This document shows positions 27,531 through 36,752 of a stretch of DNA of 64,000 nt, piece after piece; positions within the stretch are counted from its first letter, which is position 1; each line of letters begins with the position of its first letter. Below the pieces are notes generated by a model. The model was given only the letters and a program-made list of their open reading frames with translations, had not been told where the DNA came from and ran no database searches. The position numbers and the translations under genes were made by a program. Location of the stretch: positions 400,001-464,000 of the forward strand of contig JABFGF010000004.1 of NCBI GenBank assembly GCA_013112635.1, read 5' to 3'. The stretch is from Calditrichota bacterium (GTDB lineage: Bacteria > Calditrichota > Calditrichia > Calditrichales > J004).

Positions 27531-28412
27531 TTATTTTACCATTATTTCAATAGCTGTGCCAGTAGAATAAACAGGAAAGGAACTACCGGCAAAAATCGCT
27601 TCAATCTCATTTGTAAAATAATTTATGCTTTTTTCAAATTTTTCAGGTGGAACATTTTGCAATTGTAGCACCACACCTTTTATGTTTGATTCCATACTCC
27701 AAAAAGGCGCCGGCCGGTTTTGGTTATACGATGCATTAAGTTTTTTATACAATTGTGTGTAAACCTTATTGGCTTTTTCAATTTTTGAATAAACCTGCCT
27801 AAGCAAGGTGTCATCAATTTTGATACTCGCTGTATCAGCATTTTCTGTGTTGCTCTTTTTTAAGCTTAATCTGCCTTGCGGGCTTATCCAACCAAAATCC
27901 CTTTTGCCCGATTGGAGTTGAACAAAGTAATTATTTTTATTCTGGAAATGGGCTTTCAATTGTGTACCCTTCTCGAGATACGTTCTATTATACTTTTTGC
28001 TTTCTTCATTAAATGGAATTTTTCTAAACAAAACCGCTTTATTCTGGATAATGGAAAAAGTTTGTTCAAGAATAGAACAATTGTTTATAATGTGGCTTAA
28101 AGTATTATTCTCCCGACTTAAAAGTTTTCCCAGATCATTAAGAGTAAAGAAATATTGCTTTCCTTCAAATTCAACCTTCATTGCTTTAGTAAATTGATCG
28201 CTTAGCAAAGTGTTTTCTTCTATAATTTTCCAGGGAGTAAATTTGTGAAAAAGTTTTTTATCACTAGAAGAAATTTTTTGCTGATAGCGGTTTAGTATTT
28301 CATAATCAGCAGGGTTTTCTGCAATAAAGAAACTTGCATTATTATCGGTCTGAGCAGAAAGCTTTATTGTAATAATAAACAGGAGAATTATTTTAAATAT
28401 ATAAATTTTCAT
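27531..28412 (-). CDS. secreted protein with SH3-like segment, unknown function
   Basis: 293 aa with a cleavable signal peptide (1-20, 'IIKLSAQ' type ending). Residues about 125-185 ('LEKGTQLKAHFQNKNNYF', 'RDFGWISPQGRL') look like a bacterial SH3 module, which often binds cell-wall peptides or acts as a protein contact. The C-terminal about 90 residues are helix plus strand without a recognised family. Lies between the anchored binding protein and the permease on the same strand. A terminator separates it from the former, so expression may be graded. Role unknown; context suggests an envelope component of the transporter set. Confidence 0.75.
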   Translation of the reverse strand: MKIYIFKIILLFIITIKLSAQTDNNASFFIAENPADYEILNRYQQKISSSDKKLFHKFTPWKIIEENTLLSDQFTKAMKVEFEGKQYFFTLNDLGKLLSRENNTLSHIINNCSILEQTFSIIQNKAVLFRKIPFNEESKKYNRTYLEKGTQLKAHFQNKNNYFVQLQSGKRDFGWISPQGRLSLKKSNTENADTASIKIDDTLLRQVYSKIEKANKVYTQLYKKLNASYNQNRPAPFWSMESNIKGVVLQLQNVPPEKFEKSINYFTNEIEAIFAGSSFPVYSTGTAIEIMVK

Positions 28413-28439
28413 TTTCCTTAAAAATTAATCAATTACAAA

Positions 28440-28471
28440 AACCCTGCTAAAAATACTGGCAGGGTTGTTTT
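28440..28471 (-). terminator. rho-independent terminator between binding protein and SH3-like gene
   Basis: An 8-bp stem (28440-28447 with 28459-28466) is followed on the minus strand by TTTTTG. It could act as a partial terminator inside the operon. Confidence 0.75.
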
Positions 28472-28506
28472 GTCAATCTATTAAATAAGCACTTTACTAA
28501 TGCGGT

Positions 28507-30249
28507 CTATTCTTCTTTTTTCTCCTGCCATTTTTCTATGGTAGAAAGCTGGGATGCTACACCGTATAAATCTATAGACTTCTCATCAAACTGGGTTGAA
28601 AAATAAGCCGTTGATGGCAAAGAAAAAAGCCAGGCCCCTAAAGCCAAATTCTGGTCCAACATGTCTATGCGGCTTGCAAACTCCTGACGGTCATAAACGC
28701 GGCGGGTAGACATAAAGCCATAAATATATTCCAGTAAAGTTTTTGTATCATCATAATCCTCACCGGAACGGCTTAAATCCAAACGGAAAAAATTCTTATC
28801 AGCCTGAAAAGAATCTGTGTTATAAACCCTGTTACCACGGCCATCGGAATCTGTTACCAGATTAACTTTATGTAATGCCAAATTTGGCTCGCGTAAAAAA
28901 ACAGAATACAAATCATAAAAGAAATTACTGCTATAGCCGTTGATTGCAATCAGGACAGCATCATAATTGCCGTTTTTGATATCCTCATTTTTAACTGCTC
29001 TGGCCCGTAACTTTCCGTTAAACAAATTGCGGTCGTTAAAAATCTCCAGCAACTCGCTATATTCTTCTCTAAAACCATAATTTAAATTTGCCTGGATAAT
29101 TATCGAATCCGGTAGAACAGATAAATCGGCATTACCTTTTTCTTTTAATGGCACAATAATCGGATCGTCTCCATCTACATAATATGATGAAGATGGAAAA
29201 ACGCTATGGTTTAGATAATCATCATAATTATCCTTATTTCCTTTATAATCTGCAATATGTCTTTGTTGCTCTGTGCCAACTTTATAAAAACGATCCATAA
29301 CAGTTTTGTTATTGATAAGTTTACGTAGCTCAGTCCGCTGTTGACGATTCAATCTTTCCGTATTAAAAAGCAGTGCAAAATATGTTGTGCTGATATTAGA
29401 CTTAAAGAAAAAATCCTCAGGATCTTCCAGGATTGGTGACAGGCTGCCAAATGGTGTGGTTAGTAAAACATTAAAATTTGTATTGTTTAATTCTGTTGTA
29501 AAAGTGCTGTTATCGATATATGGTTTTAAATTCAGGTTGTCGATTTCTGCACTTTGAGATGGATTGTTGACATAATTACTAATATCGGCATTGGGAGTTA
29601 TGGCCATAAACGGGCCTGTTCCCATGCTGTATTGAGAAGCCAGCATATCTGAATCGTATGGTAATATTTTAAAGGAAAGCATTTCTTTCACATCATCTTC
29701 TGTCCATACCCGGAATGGTTTAAAGCGAAATTGAATCTCATAATTTTCATCCGGTCCGGTAAACTCCAGGCGTTCCATCGATTGTGTCAATAAAAGGTAA
29801 TCAGGTGAAAGGCTGCCAAGACGCTGAATCCTGCGTAAGGTAAAATTGAGATCCTGGGCTGTAAAAAAAACACCTGTTTTTTCTTCTACTTTTACGTTTT
29901 CATCCTCGTCGACTGTAATGTCATAGCTGCGATGCCATTTCTTTTTCGGCTTCAAGCGCACAGTTACAACATATTCCGGAGAGATTTCAACAAGTTCTCC
30001 CAATCCATTTTCATAGGTAATACCGCTCGGATTGGCTGAGACATTAAACAGACCGTCAAATATCACTTCATCCAGTTTATCCGATAGAGACACAGAACTT
30101 GGTAAATGCGGATCAACAGATGGTTTTTGATGTGCGATATATGGGATAGCAATCTGGTTTTCAAGATTTTTCCAGGGTGCCCAAATATATAGCAAAACAG
30201 CCGATGCTAGGACAACTACAACTCCACCAATTATCAAACCTTTTTTCAT
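28507..30249 (-). CDS. family-5 extracellular solute-binding protein, membrane-anchored
   Basis: 580 aa; periplasmic substrate-binding subunit of oligopeptide/nickel-type ABC importers. Landmarks are 'KLDEVIFDGLF', 'FTAQDLNFTLRRIQ' and 'MGTGPFMAITP'. Unlike most members it has neither a lipobox nor a clear signal-peptidase site. The N-terminal helix (about 4-24, ending in WAPW) looks like an uncleaved membrane anchor. It sits upstream of the SH3-like and permease genes. The cognate ATPases are probably those at 7.7-9.3 kb. Substrate unknown. Confidence 0.85.
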   Translation of the reverse strand: MKKGLIIGGVVVVLASAVLLYIWAPWKNLENQIAIPYIAHQKPSVDPHLPSSVSLSDKLDEVIFDGLFNVSANPSGITYENGLGELVEISPEYVVTVRLKPKKKWHRSYDITVDEDENVKVEEKTGVFFTAQDLNFTLRRIQRLGSLSPDYLLLTQSMERLEFTGPDENYEIQFRFKPFRVWTEDDVKEMLSFKILPYDSDMLASQYSMGTGPFMAITPNADISNYVNNPSQSAEIDNLNLKPYIDNSTFTTELNNTNFNVLLTTPFGSLSPILEDPEDFFFKSNISTTYFALLFNTERLNRQQRTELRKLINNKTVMDRFYKVGTEQQRHIADYKGNKDNYDDYLNHSVFPSSSYYVDGDDPIIVPLKEKGNADLSVLPDSIIIQANLNYGFREEYSELLEIFNDRNLFNGKLRARAVKNEDIKNGNYDAVLIAINGYSSNFFYDLYSVFLREPNLALHKVNLVTDSDGRGNRVYNTDSFQADKNFFRLDLSRSGEDYDDTKTLLEYIYGFMSTRRVYDRQEFASRIDMLDQNLALGAWLFSLPSTAYFSTQFDEKSIDLYGVASQLSTIEKWQEKKEE

Positions 30250-30292
30250 TTTCGTTTCCTTTCTATAATTATTTTAAAAAATATTTGCACAA

Positions 30293-30788
30293 GAGTCGCA
30301 GAGTACACAGAGTTAATAAACTAAATTATTAAGTTTTACATTTTCTCTTTAATCAACCTTTTTACACCATTTTTCATTACGCTTACATTAAAATTTAACA
30401 ATAGCCCCACTTCTATCCCGGATAGCTTTAAATAAGAGATTAATTGTGCTTCATGGATAGGAAGAATATTATCAACAGATTTCAACTCCAGAACGACTTT
30501 GTCTTCTACAACTATATCAATAATATAGGCGCAATCTAGTTTAACTGTTTTGTATTTCACTGGGAGTTTTACTTGTTTTCTAAATTTCAGCTGTCTTTGG
30601 GATAATTCGAAACACAAACACGCTTCGTAGGCCGATTCCAACAAACCCAGCCCCAGTTCTTTATGGACATCAATACAGGCACCGATTATTTCTTGTGTTA
30701 ATTTTTCATACAATAAATTTTTCATCTCGTTACCCTATGTGCCCATGGCATAATATTTTATGATTTTCCTCAATGCTCTCCGCGTCTC
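30293..30788. repeat. imperfect 20-bp inverted repeats bracketing the GxxExxY gene
   Basis: 30293-30312 (left) and 30769-30788 (right) are inverse copies matching at 14 of 20 positions. Their CTCTGCG/CTCCGCG-type words are commonly found around GxxExxY genes. The pair delimits an about 500-bp cassette lying between the lipoprotein and binding-protein genes. Confidence 0.6.
30336..30725 (-). CDS. GxxExxY protein
   Basis: 129-aa cytosolic protein of the GxxExxY family, named for the motif seen here as 'GLLESAYEACL' (residues 27-37). The fold is related to PD-(D/E)XK nucleases; 'DIVVEDKVVLELKS' carries the acidic and E-x-K residues of that core. Function is not established. It interrupts the transporter-like operon and is bracketed by small inverted repeats, so it is best viewed as an inserted accessory cassette and not as part of the system. 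Confidence 0.92.
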   Translation of the reverse strand: MKNLLYEKLTQEIIGACIDVHKELGLGLLESAYEACLCFELSQRQLKFRKQVKLPVKYKTVKLDCAYIIDIVVEDKVVLELKSVDNILPIHEAQLISYLKLSGIEVGLLLNFNVSVMKNGVKRLIKEKM

Positions 30789-30805
30789 CTTATTGATTAC
30801 AAATT

Positions 30806-33172
30806 TTAATTTTTACGCAGGATTGGTTCCTGGGCATTAATACTAACTTCAAAAACCTTTAATGAATTATGTTTAAAATGAACCTCAAAAACACTATCTC
30901 CATCTTTAACTACTTCCAGAGGTGCAATCAAAGCTGTGTAATTATTATCTTCAGATGGAGCTGTAATTGTAAAACGGCCTTCTGCTTTTAACAGTTTTTT
31001 GTTCATTGTCATCTTCTCATACCACGATGAACTTCCGGCGTCTTTGGCTACCTCTTTTGGTAATTTCACATTTACATCCCAAGTTGCAAAATAAGCATCT
31101 GTCGGGATGCGGAAATTAATCTTAACTACATAAGTATTTTCACCCGTAGGATTGTTTGTTGTAGGTAATGCATAAACCTTTCGGAAATCTCCTTGCTTAG
31201 TAATCCATTTAGAGGCTGATGGATCACATTCTCCGACTAATGTCTTCAATTTTCTATCATCACCTTTGTAATGCTGTCCATGTGTAACTATGGCCCGCGC
31301 TTTTAAGACACCATTGTTATTAATGTTTTTAGTGAAATCTTTATAAAGCGCCTTTATGGCTTTGGCAGGAAATTCAATTTCTTTCAAAGATTTGAGACGA
31401 CCGTTTAATTTCTGTTTTCTCAACTTAAGATCATTTTGACTCCCTGAAGTGAACGTAATATCCCATGCGGCTTTAAAAACAGGATCAGAATACAGCCCTT
31501 CAACATCATTAACTTCGACATATTTTGCTGCGACAAATGCATTTACTTTCTGGCGTGTTACACGCTCAACCCGATTCAGCAAAGTGTCCTCCATCGCTTT
31601 TACGGCAATCCGCTTTTTGGGTTTAATGCTTTGCAGTTTTAAAAAATCATTGTTTAAATGAAGCGAGCGCAACCCTTCTTCTGCACCTCGCCAATCTTGT
31701 GTTTTAAGTGCTGATTTTATTAATGACTTTTGACGGGATAACGATTTTTCATCCAGGCTGGAATACATTTTTGGTAAAAACTTCAATGCCTTATTGCGGT
31801 TGATCAACTGAATCATTTGGCGGTATGATTTGCTGGAAGCATAGCGGTTCAATTGGCTTACTATACCGTTGGCCCGTTTATATTCATCTCCAACCCGAAT
31901 CAACTCGCTGTGTAAAGAATGAATTGCATTATTCAAAAGTTTTGAACATTTGGCAGAAGAAAAATTCTTATGCTGACGAAAACCCGCTGAAGGAAGTTTT
32001 TTCTTAAACTGCGTTACCTGTTGGGAAACACCGCTAAAATAAGAATTATCAGGCCACTTATTATAAGAAGATACCTTACGCCGGATATCATCCACATTAG
32101 ATCGTGTTTCTGAAAGGGCATGAGCTTTATTATTATAATCTTCTACAAAAGAGGCTAGTTGTTTGTAAGCACCCGGCTTTGTCGATCCAATTACATTGTA
32201 TAACTCATTAACATTGTCAACATTAAGATCAATTGGCTCAAAGTCATTTTTTTTGCGAATGTGTTCTTCATAAAATGGGGTAAGTTCATCAAGCCTTGCA
32301 TCAAAAACACGGTTTGCTTCATTTATAATATTATTTGGGTAACGGTCTTTATGCTGATAGAATTCCAAAAAACCAGGGATAGATTGTGCAAATGCAGGCA
32401 TATCATTCCGGGTTTTTAATTCACTTTCAAATAACATCAGTGCATTGGTATAGTTTTTCTGAAAAGTAAGCTCGAGATCAATATCTTCTTTTAATGTAAG
32501 ATAGTTTTGATAAGCTTCATCGCTTGAATTTAAGATAGATGCCGGAAATAATTTTTCAATGGAAGCCAATTGCAAAAACAGGCTTTCAAGGTTTCCTGTT
32601 TTTTCTTCCAGCTCGCTCAGTAGTCTGCTAAAGTTCAAATCATTTAATGAAACACTGCCACCAATATTTTCATATGTCAGCCTGTCCACTTTATTCTCTG
32701 CCAATATATTTTGGAATGATTCGTACTGGGTTTCAAATTTATAGCGCCACTGAGGAAGATAGCGGTAGTTCAGATCGAGCAAAAGTTCATCTTTATAAAC
32801 ATTTTCTATAACCCAGTAAAATTTTTGCACACTACTACTTACCGGATAGGCTGCTTCATTGGCATCGGACGAGGCTTCATTTTGAACCCGGGATAAGATT
32901 CCTTTATCCTTATCAAAGCGGTCTGCTAAAGCTGAAACAATTTTATCTCTATCAGTAACGTCAATTAAAAGGTAAAAATTGTTTGCCGGTGGTGCAGGAA
33001 ACTCGATATAATATTTTTTATCTTTATCCAGTTCAAATGGATCCCCATCATCTTGAATCTCAATGTACGCGCCTTCTGCAGGTATAACTTCCGGATCGGG
33101 CTGTAATTGCTTAAAAGCAGCACAACTTATTAAGAATGGGATTAGGCCTAAAACAGCAATACGAATCTTCAT
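30806..33172 (-). CDS. large outer/inner-membrane lipoprotein, unknown function
   Basis: 788 aa from the second of two adjacent ATG codons (33172); GAGAGG stands five bases before it. Signal peptide with lipobox 'LISC' (cysteine near residue 17). Residues about 60-560 are mostly helical with long charged stretches. The last about 150 residues are beta-rich with alternating hydrophobic positions ('YVVKINFRIPTDAYFATW') and may be an immunoglobulin-like or transthyretin-like domain. I recognise no family. Its place upstream of the anchored binding protein, on the same strand, suggests an envelope component of that system. Confidence 0.78.
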   Translation of the reverse strand: MKIRIAVLGLIPFLISCAAFKQLQPDPEVIPAEGAYIEIQDDGDPFELDKDKKYYIEFPAPPANNFYLLIDVTDRDKIVSALADRFDKDKGILSRVQNEASSDANEAAYPVSSSVQKFYWVIENVYKDELLLDLNYRYLPQWRYKFETQYESFQNILAENKVDRLTYENIGGSVSLNDLNFSRLLSELEEKTGNLESLFLQLASIEKLFPASILNSSDEAYQNYLTLKEDIDLELTFQKNYTNALMLFESELKTRNDMPAFAQSIPGFLEFYQHKDRYPNNIINEANRVFDARLDELTPFYEEHIRKKNDFEPIDLNVDNVNELYNVIGSTKPGAYKQLASFVEDYNNKAHALSETRSNVDDIRRKVSSYNKWPDNSYFSGVSQQVTQFKKKLPSAGFRQHKNFSSAKCSKLLNNAIHSLHSELIRVGDEYKRANGIVSQLNRYASSKSYRQMIQLINRNKALKFLPKMYSSLDEKSLSRQKSLIKSALKTQDWRGAEEGLRSLHLNNDFLKLQSIKPKKRIAVKAMEDTLLNRVERVTRQKVNAFVAAKYVEVNDVEGLYSDPVFKAAWDITFTSGSQNDLKLRKQKLNGRLKSLKEIEFPAKAIKALYKDFTKNINNNGVLKARAIVTHGQHYKGDDRKLKTLVGECDPSASKWITKQGDFRKVYALPTTNNPTGENTYVVKINFRIPTDAYFATWDVNVKLPKEVAKDAGSSSWYEKMTMNKKLLKAEGRFTITAPSEDNNYTALIAPLEVVKDGDSVFEVHFKHNSLKVFEVSINAQEPILRKN

Positions 33173-33455
33173 CATATCCTCTCAGGTTTTATGATTTCAT
33201 TAACACGGGTTTATTTTTTTGAATAATATTTACTAAGACGTTGGTTCTACTAAATCAGTTCAAAAGTTGTTGCAAAAACTTTGCCTCTTTTTAGATTCTT
33301 TCATAAAAAATTAAAAATTTATGCAGGAACAGATTAATATGGCTATATTAAACCACTCTTTATCAAGCAATCATAATTAATTTAACTTAACTTTTTTTAA
33401 GAAAAGAAAAAACTTAACCCCAAATATTACTAATAATAAATTCCGCACCCAAATT

Positions 33456-34511
33456 ATGACATTGCTTTTTATCTATCTCTCAATTGCCGTTTTTGTTTCA
33501 TTTTTATGTTCAATTCTTGAAGCCGTCTTATTAAGTATCACACCGGCTTTTATAAATATAAAAATCCAGGAAAAGAAAAAAAGCGGGCACGATCTTAAGA
33601 AATTAAAAGATAATATTGACCGCCCCTTATCGGCCATTCTTACTTTAAATACTTTTGCCCATACAGCAGGCGCTGCCGGCGTTGGAGCTCAAGCACAACT
33701 TGTTTGGGGAAATGAATACCTTACGGTTGTTTCATTCGCCCTTACTTTGATAATTCTTTTTGTTTCTGAAATAATCCCCAAAACTATTGGTGCTGTGTAT
33801 TGGAAAAAACTGGCTGCCCCGGCAGCAGCAACTTTAAAATATCTGGTAATTATTTTAATGCCAGCTGTTTGGATTAGTCAGTTCCTGACAAGCATCCTTA
33901 AAACAGAGAATCAAAAAAGTGTGCTTAGCCGGGCAGATTTTCATGCTATGACAGAGATTGGGTTACAGGATGGTGTCTTTCGGGAGAGTGAATCTACCAT
34001 TATTAAAAACCTGCTTAACTTCAACTCTATCACAGTTGAAGATATAATGACTCCTCGCACAGTAGTGATTGCCGAAGACGAAGAGATGACTTTGCTTGAA
34101 TTTACTAAAAAGCATCCCGAATTCAGGTTTTCTAGAATCCCTGTTTATAAGAAAAAAATTGATAGTATTACCGGGTTTGTTTTAAAAGATGAAGTTTTAC
34201 AAAACTTACTACAAAAAAGCGAGAACAAACATTTAAAAGACATTCGTAGAAAAATTGAAGCTGTTCCAGAAATAGTTTCCATTCCAGAATTGTTTAAGTT
34301 GTTAATCGAAAAAAACACACACATTGCCATGGTTGTAGATGAATATGGTGGAATGGCCGGTATTGTAACAATGGAAGATATTATCGAAACATTATTGGGA
34401 TTAGAAATTACGGACGAGCTGGATAAGGTTGAGGACTTGCAGGAACTAGCCCGTTCCAATTGGGAGAAACGGGCGAAAAAACTAGGATTAATTAATAAAA
34501 AGAATAGCTAA
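33456..34511 (+). CDS. CNNM/HlyC-CorC family membrane protein (DUF21 plus CBS pair)
   Basis: 351 aa. N-terminal DUF21 transmembrane domain (about 1-150, four helices), then a CBS domain pair (about 195-320: 'VEDIMTPRTVVIAEDEEM', 'HIAMVVDEYGGMAGIVTMED'). The usual C-terminal CorC_HlyC domain is missing. Related proteins transport or regulate Mg2+/Co2+. The gene is convergent with, and overlaps by four bases, the HDOD gene. The upstream 280 bp contain no further feature. Confidence 0.9.
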   Translation: MTLLFIYLSIAVFVSFLCSILEAVLLSITPAFINIKIQEKKKSGHDLKKLKDNIDRPLSAILTLNTFAHTAGAAGVGAQAQLVWGNEYLTVVSFALTLIILFVSEIIPKTIGAVYWKKLAAPAAATLKYLVIILMPAVWISQFLTSILKTENQKSVLSRADFHAMTEIGLQDGVFRESESTIIKNLLNFNSITVEDIMTPRTVVIAEDEEMTLLEFTKKHPEFRFSRIPVYKKKIDSITGFVLKDEVLQNLLQKSENKHLKDIRRKIEAVPEIVSIPELFKLLIEKNTHIAMVVDEYGGMAGIVTMEDIIETLLGLEITDELDKVEDLQELARSNWEKRAKKLGLINKKNS

Positions 34512-35392
34512 AAAAGAGATTGCATAAACTGTTCAACTTCTAATTGAAGGTCACGAATTTCACCCATTAGTAATAAAAATTCATGATCATCAATATTTAA
34601 AACAGACATTACTGTATTTGCAAGTTGCTGGTTAACTTTTTTATTTAACTGACGGATAGAAAACTCAGCACATAAACTACCCACACAAAGAATCCTTTTA
34701 TAATCAGCCTTAGAATCATCATCAGAAATATGGCTAATAACATCTATTGTGTGGTTTTCACAAGCAAGTTTAATCGGGTTCGGCAATTTCCAGTAGGTGC
34801 AAACCAAGCTTCCAAATGTAGAGCTGGAAGGAATATTAAGTTCTTTTTCTACCTGGGAAAAAAGCAGTCCTTTTTTTTCGCCTATATTGATGATTTCTTG
34901 ATAATGATCAGGATAAAATTTTAAATAAACCAATGAGCCAATATCATGCAGTAAGGCAGCAGACCAAAGTTCATCACGATCTAAATAGCGTGCATATTTC
35001 GTAGCCAATAATTTTACACATAAAGCAGTGTAATAAGATTTATACCAGAATTGTTTAATGTCATTTTCTTTTCCGGCGTCAATTGATTTTATCACAGACA
35101 AGGATAAAACTATACGATATATTTCGTTAATCCCTAAAAATGCAATAGCAATTTTGAGATCAGTGATTTCTTTCCGAAGTCCGTAGTAGGCTGAATTGAC
35201 AATTTTTAATATTTGTGCTGTTAAAGATACATCAACACTTACTAGTTTTGAGATATCGTTTACATTTGTTTCTTCACTCTCCATTATGTCGTGGATACGC
35301 GTCAATATTTGTGGAAGAGGAGGAAGTTTATTATGACTTTTAAACAACTCGTCAGACGTAATTTCAATAGGAGGAAGTTCTTTCGGATCCAT
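34508..35392 (-). CDS. HDOD domain protein
   Basis: 294 aa with one HDOD domain (about 15-215), an HD-related signalling domain without complete phosphohydrolase residues. Landmarks are 'LPPLPQILTRIHDIME', 'LTAQILKIVNSAYYGL' and 'LLHDIGSLVYLKFY'. HDOD proteins act in two-component, chemotaxis or c-di-GMP networks as adaptor modules. No output or receiver domain is fused here. In a window rich in chemoreceptors and kinases a signalling role is reasonable but unproven. Confidence 0.9.
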   Translation of the reverse strand: MDPKELPPIEITSDELFKSHNKLPPLPQILTRIHDIMESEETNVNDISKLVSVDVSLTAQILKIVNSAYYGLRKEITDLKIAIAFLGINEIYRIVLSLSVIKSIDAGKENDIKQFWYKSYYTALCVKLLATKYARYLDRDELWSAALLHDIGSLVYLKFYPDHYQEIINIGEKKGLLFSQVEKELNIPSSSTFGSLVCTYWKLPNPIKLACENHTIDVISHISDDDSKADYKRILCVGSLCAEFSIRQLNKKVNQQLANTVMSVLNIDDHEFLLLMGEIRDLQLEVEQFMQSLF

Positions 35393-35492
35393 TTTTTAAA
35401 TCAAACCTGTTTTTTGTCACTTGTAATTATGTAACTGTCTTCGGATGATATATAAAAAAAATAACCTCTGTATTTAAAAAAGATACTTTTTT

Positions 35493-36212
35493 ATGAAAAA
35501 CTCGTTAATTAGTTCAAATCTTTTCAGATTACATCCTTTTCTGGAATTTTTTCTAATTCTATTTATCGCTTTAGGTGATTTTATTGTTTCTGCTTTTAAA
35601 TGGCTCACAATTGAAGGTTCCGGGAACTCTACAGTTAGTTATGGTAATGATGACATCCTTAATTTACTTATTTATGAAACGATTGTTTTAATAATTATCG
35701 TCCTTATACTCAAATGGCAACAATGGTCGTTAAAAGATTTTGGTCTAAGATTTTCCATAGACAAAATAACGGCAGGATTAGTCTTATTCATTTCACATTA
35801 CCTTATGTACTTATTACTTTTTAGTTTGTTTGGGGATTTTTTTCTGGATTCAGAAGGTACTGCCGGCTCTTCCGCAACAATTTCCTTTTCAACAAGTTTA
35901 AATATTTTACCTTTAACTTTATTTTCAATTTTCAATCCAATTTTTGAAGAGTTTATCCTGGTTGGATATATCGTTTCAGCAATGCGCAATCGTTTTGGGA
36001 TTATTGCGTGTGTATTTATAAGCATGCTGTTCAGGGTTTCATTTCATATATACCAGGGACCGATTATTTTACTCTCAATATTACCAATGGGAATAATGTA
36101 TGCCGTTTTCTTTTGGTACAAAAGAAGCATACTACCTTTAGTTATTGGCCATGGTCTGATGGATTTTTTAAGTTTTTTTGTCTTGATGACCATCCAGGGA
36201 AACCAGTATTAA
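35493..36212 (+). CDS. CPBP-family (Abi/CAAX-protease-like) membrane protein, motif 1 incomplete
   Basis: 239 aa with about six to seven helices. The glutamate pair Glu152-Glu153 ('PIFEEFILVGYI') is present, but the arginine of the EExxxR motif is Val157. The other conserved positions, His185 ('RVSFHIYQGP') and His220 with Asp224 ('IGHGLMD'), are retained. It may still be a membrane protease, or a non-proteolytic member. It is followed 18 bases later by the NTF2-like gene on the same strand. Confidence 0.82.
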   Translation: MKNSLISSNLFRLHPFLEFFLILFIALGDFIVSAFKWLTIEGSGNSTVSYGNDDILNLLIYETIVLIIIVLILKWQQWSLKDFGLRFSIDKITAGLVLFISHYLMYLLLFSLFGDFFLDSEGTAGSSATISFSTSLNILPLTLFSIFNPIFEEFILVGYIVSAMRNRFGIIACVFISMLFRVSFHIYQGPIILLSILPMGIMYAVFFWYKRSILPLVIGHGLMDFLSFFVLMTIQGNQY

Positions 36213-36230
36213 ACGACAACAAGAGGATTT

Positions 36231-36710
36231 ATGAATATACATGAACAACTTATAAATACTTTTTATACGGCCTTTACAAAAGGTGACTACAAAACAATGC
36301 AAAAATGCTACCATCAGGATGCACAATTTTCTGATCCTGTATTTCAAGGCCTGGACAGTAAAGAAGTAAAAGCCATGTGGCATATGTTATGTGAAAATGG
36401 AAAGGATTTACAAGTAACTTTTGGAAATATCGGAATCTTTGATACCTCAGCAAAAGTTACATGGAAAGCTGTTTATAGTTTTGGAAAAAATAGAAGAATT
36501 GTCCATAATGTAATTGATGCACAATTTTATTTTAAAGATGGGTTGATTATTCAACATATTGATTCTTTTAATTTATGGAAATGGTCAAAAATGGCCTTGG
36601 GACTTCCGGCATTTTTACTTGGCTGGACCGGTTTTATGCAGGAAAAAGTTCGCCAAACAGCCAAAAAACAATTGGCACAATTTACTAAAAAACACCCTGA
36701 ATATATTTAG
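36231..36710 (+). CDS. NTF2-like (SnoaL-type) protein
   Basis: 159-residue cytosolic protein with the NTF2-like cone fold: 'FYTAFTKGDYKTMQKCYHQ' with helix 1 and 'DAQFSDPVFQGL', and 'NVIDAQFYFKDGLIIQHIDSF' in the sheet. The C-terminal about 40 residues are a basic helix. AGAGGA precedes the ATG. Related proteins bind or isomerise small hydrophobic molecules, but no function can be assigned. Probably co-transcribed with the CPBP gene. Confidence 0.85.
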   Translation: MNIHEQLINTFYTAFTKGDYKTMQKCYHQDAQFSDPVFQGLDSKEVKAMWHMLCENGKDLQVTFGNIGIFDTSAKVTWKAVYSFGKNRRIVHNVIDAQFYFKDGLIIQHIDSFNLWKWSKMALGLPAFLLGWTGFMQEKVRQTAKKQLAQFTKKHPEYI

Positions 36711-36752
36711 TTCACAAAATAAAATCCTGATTATACAAAGAGAAGATTTAAA

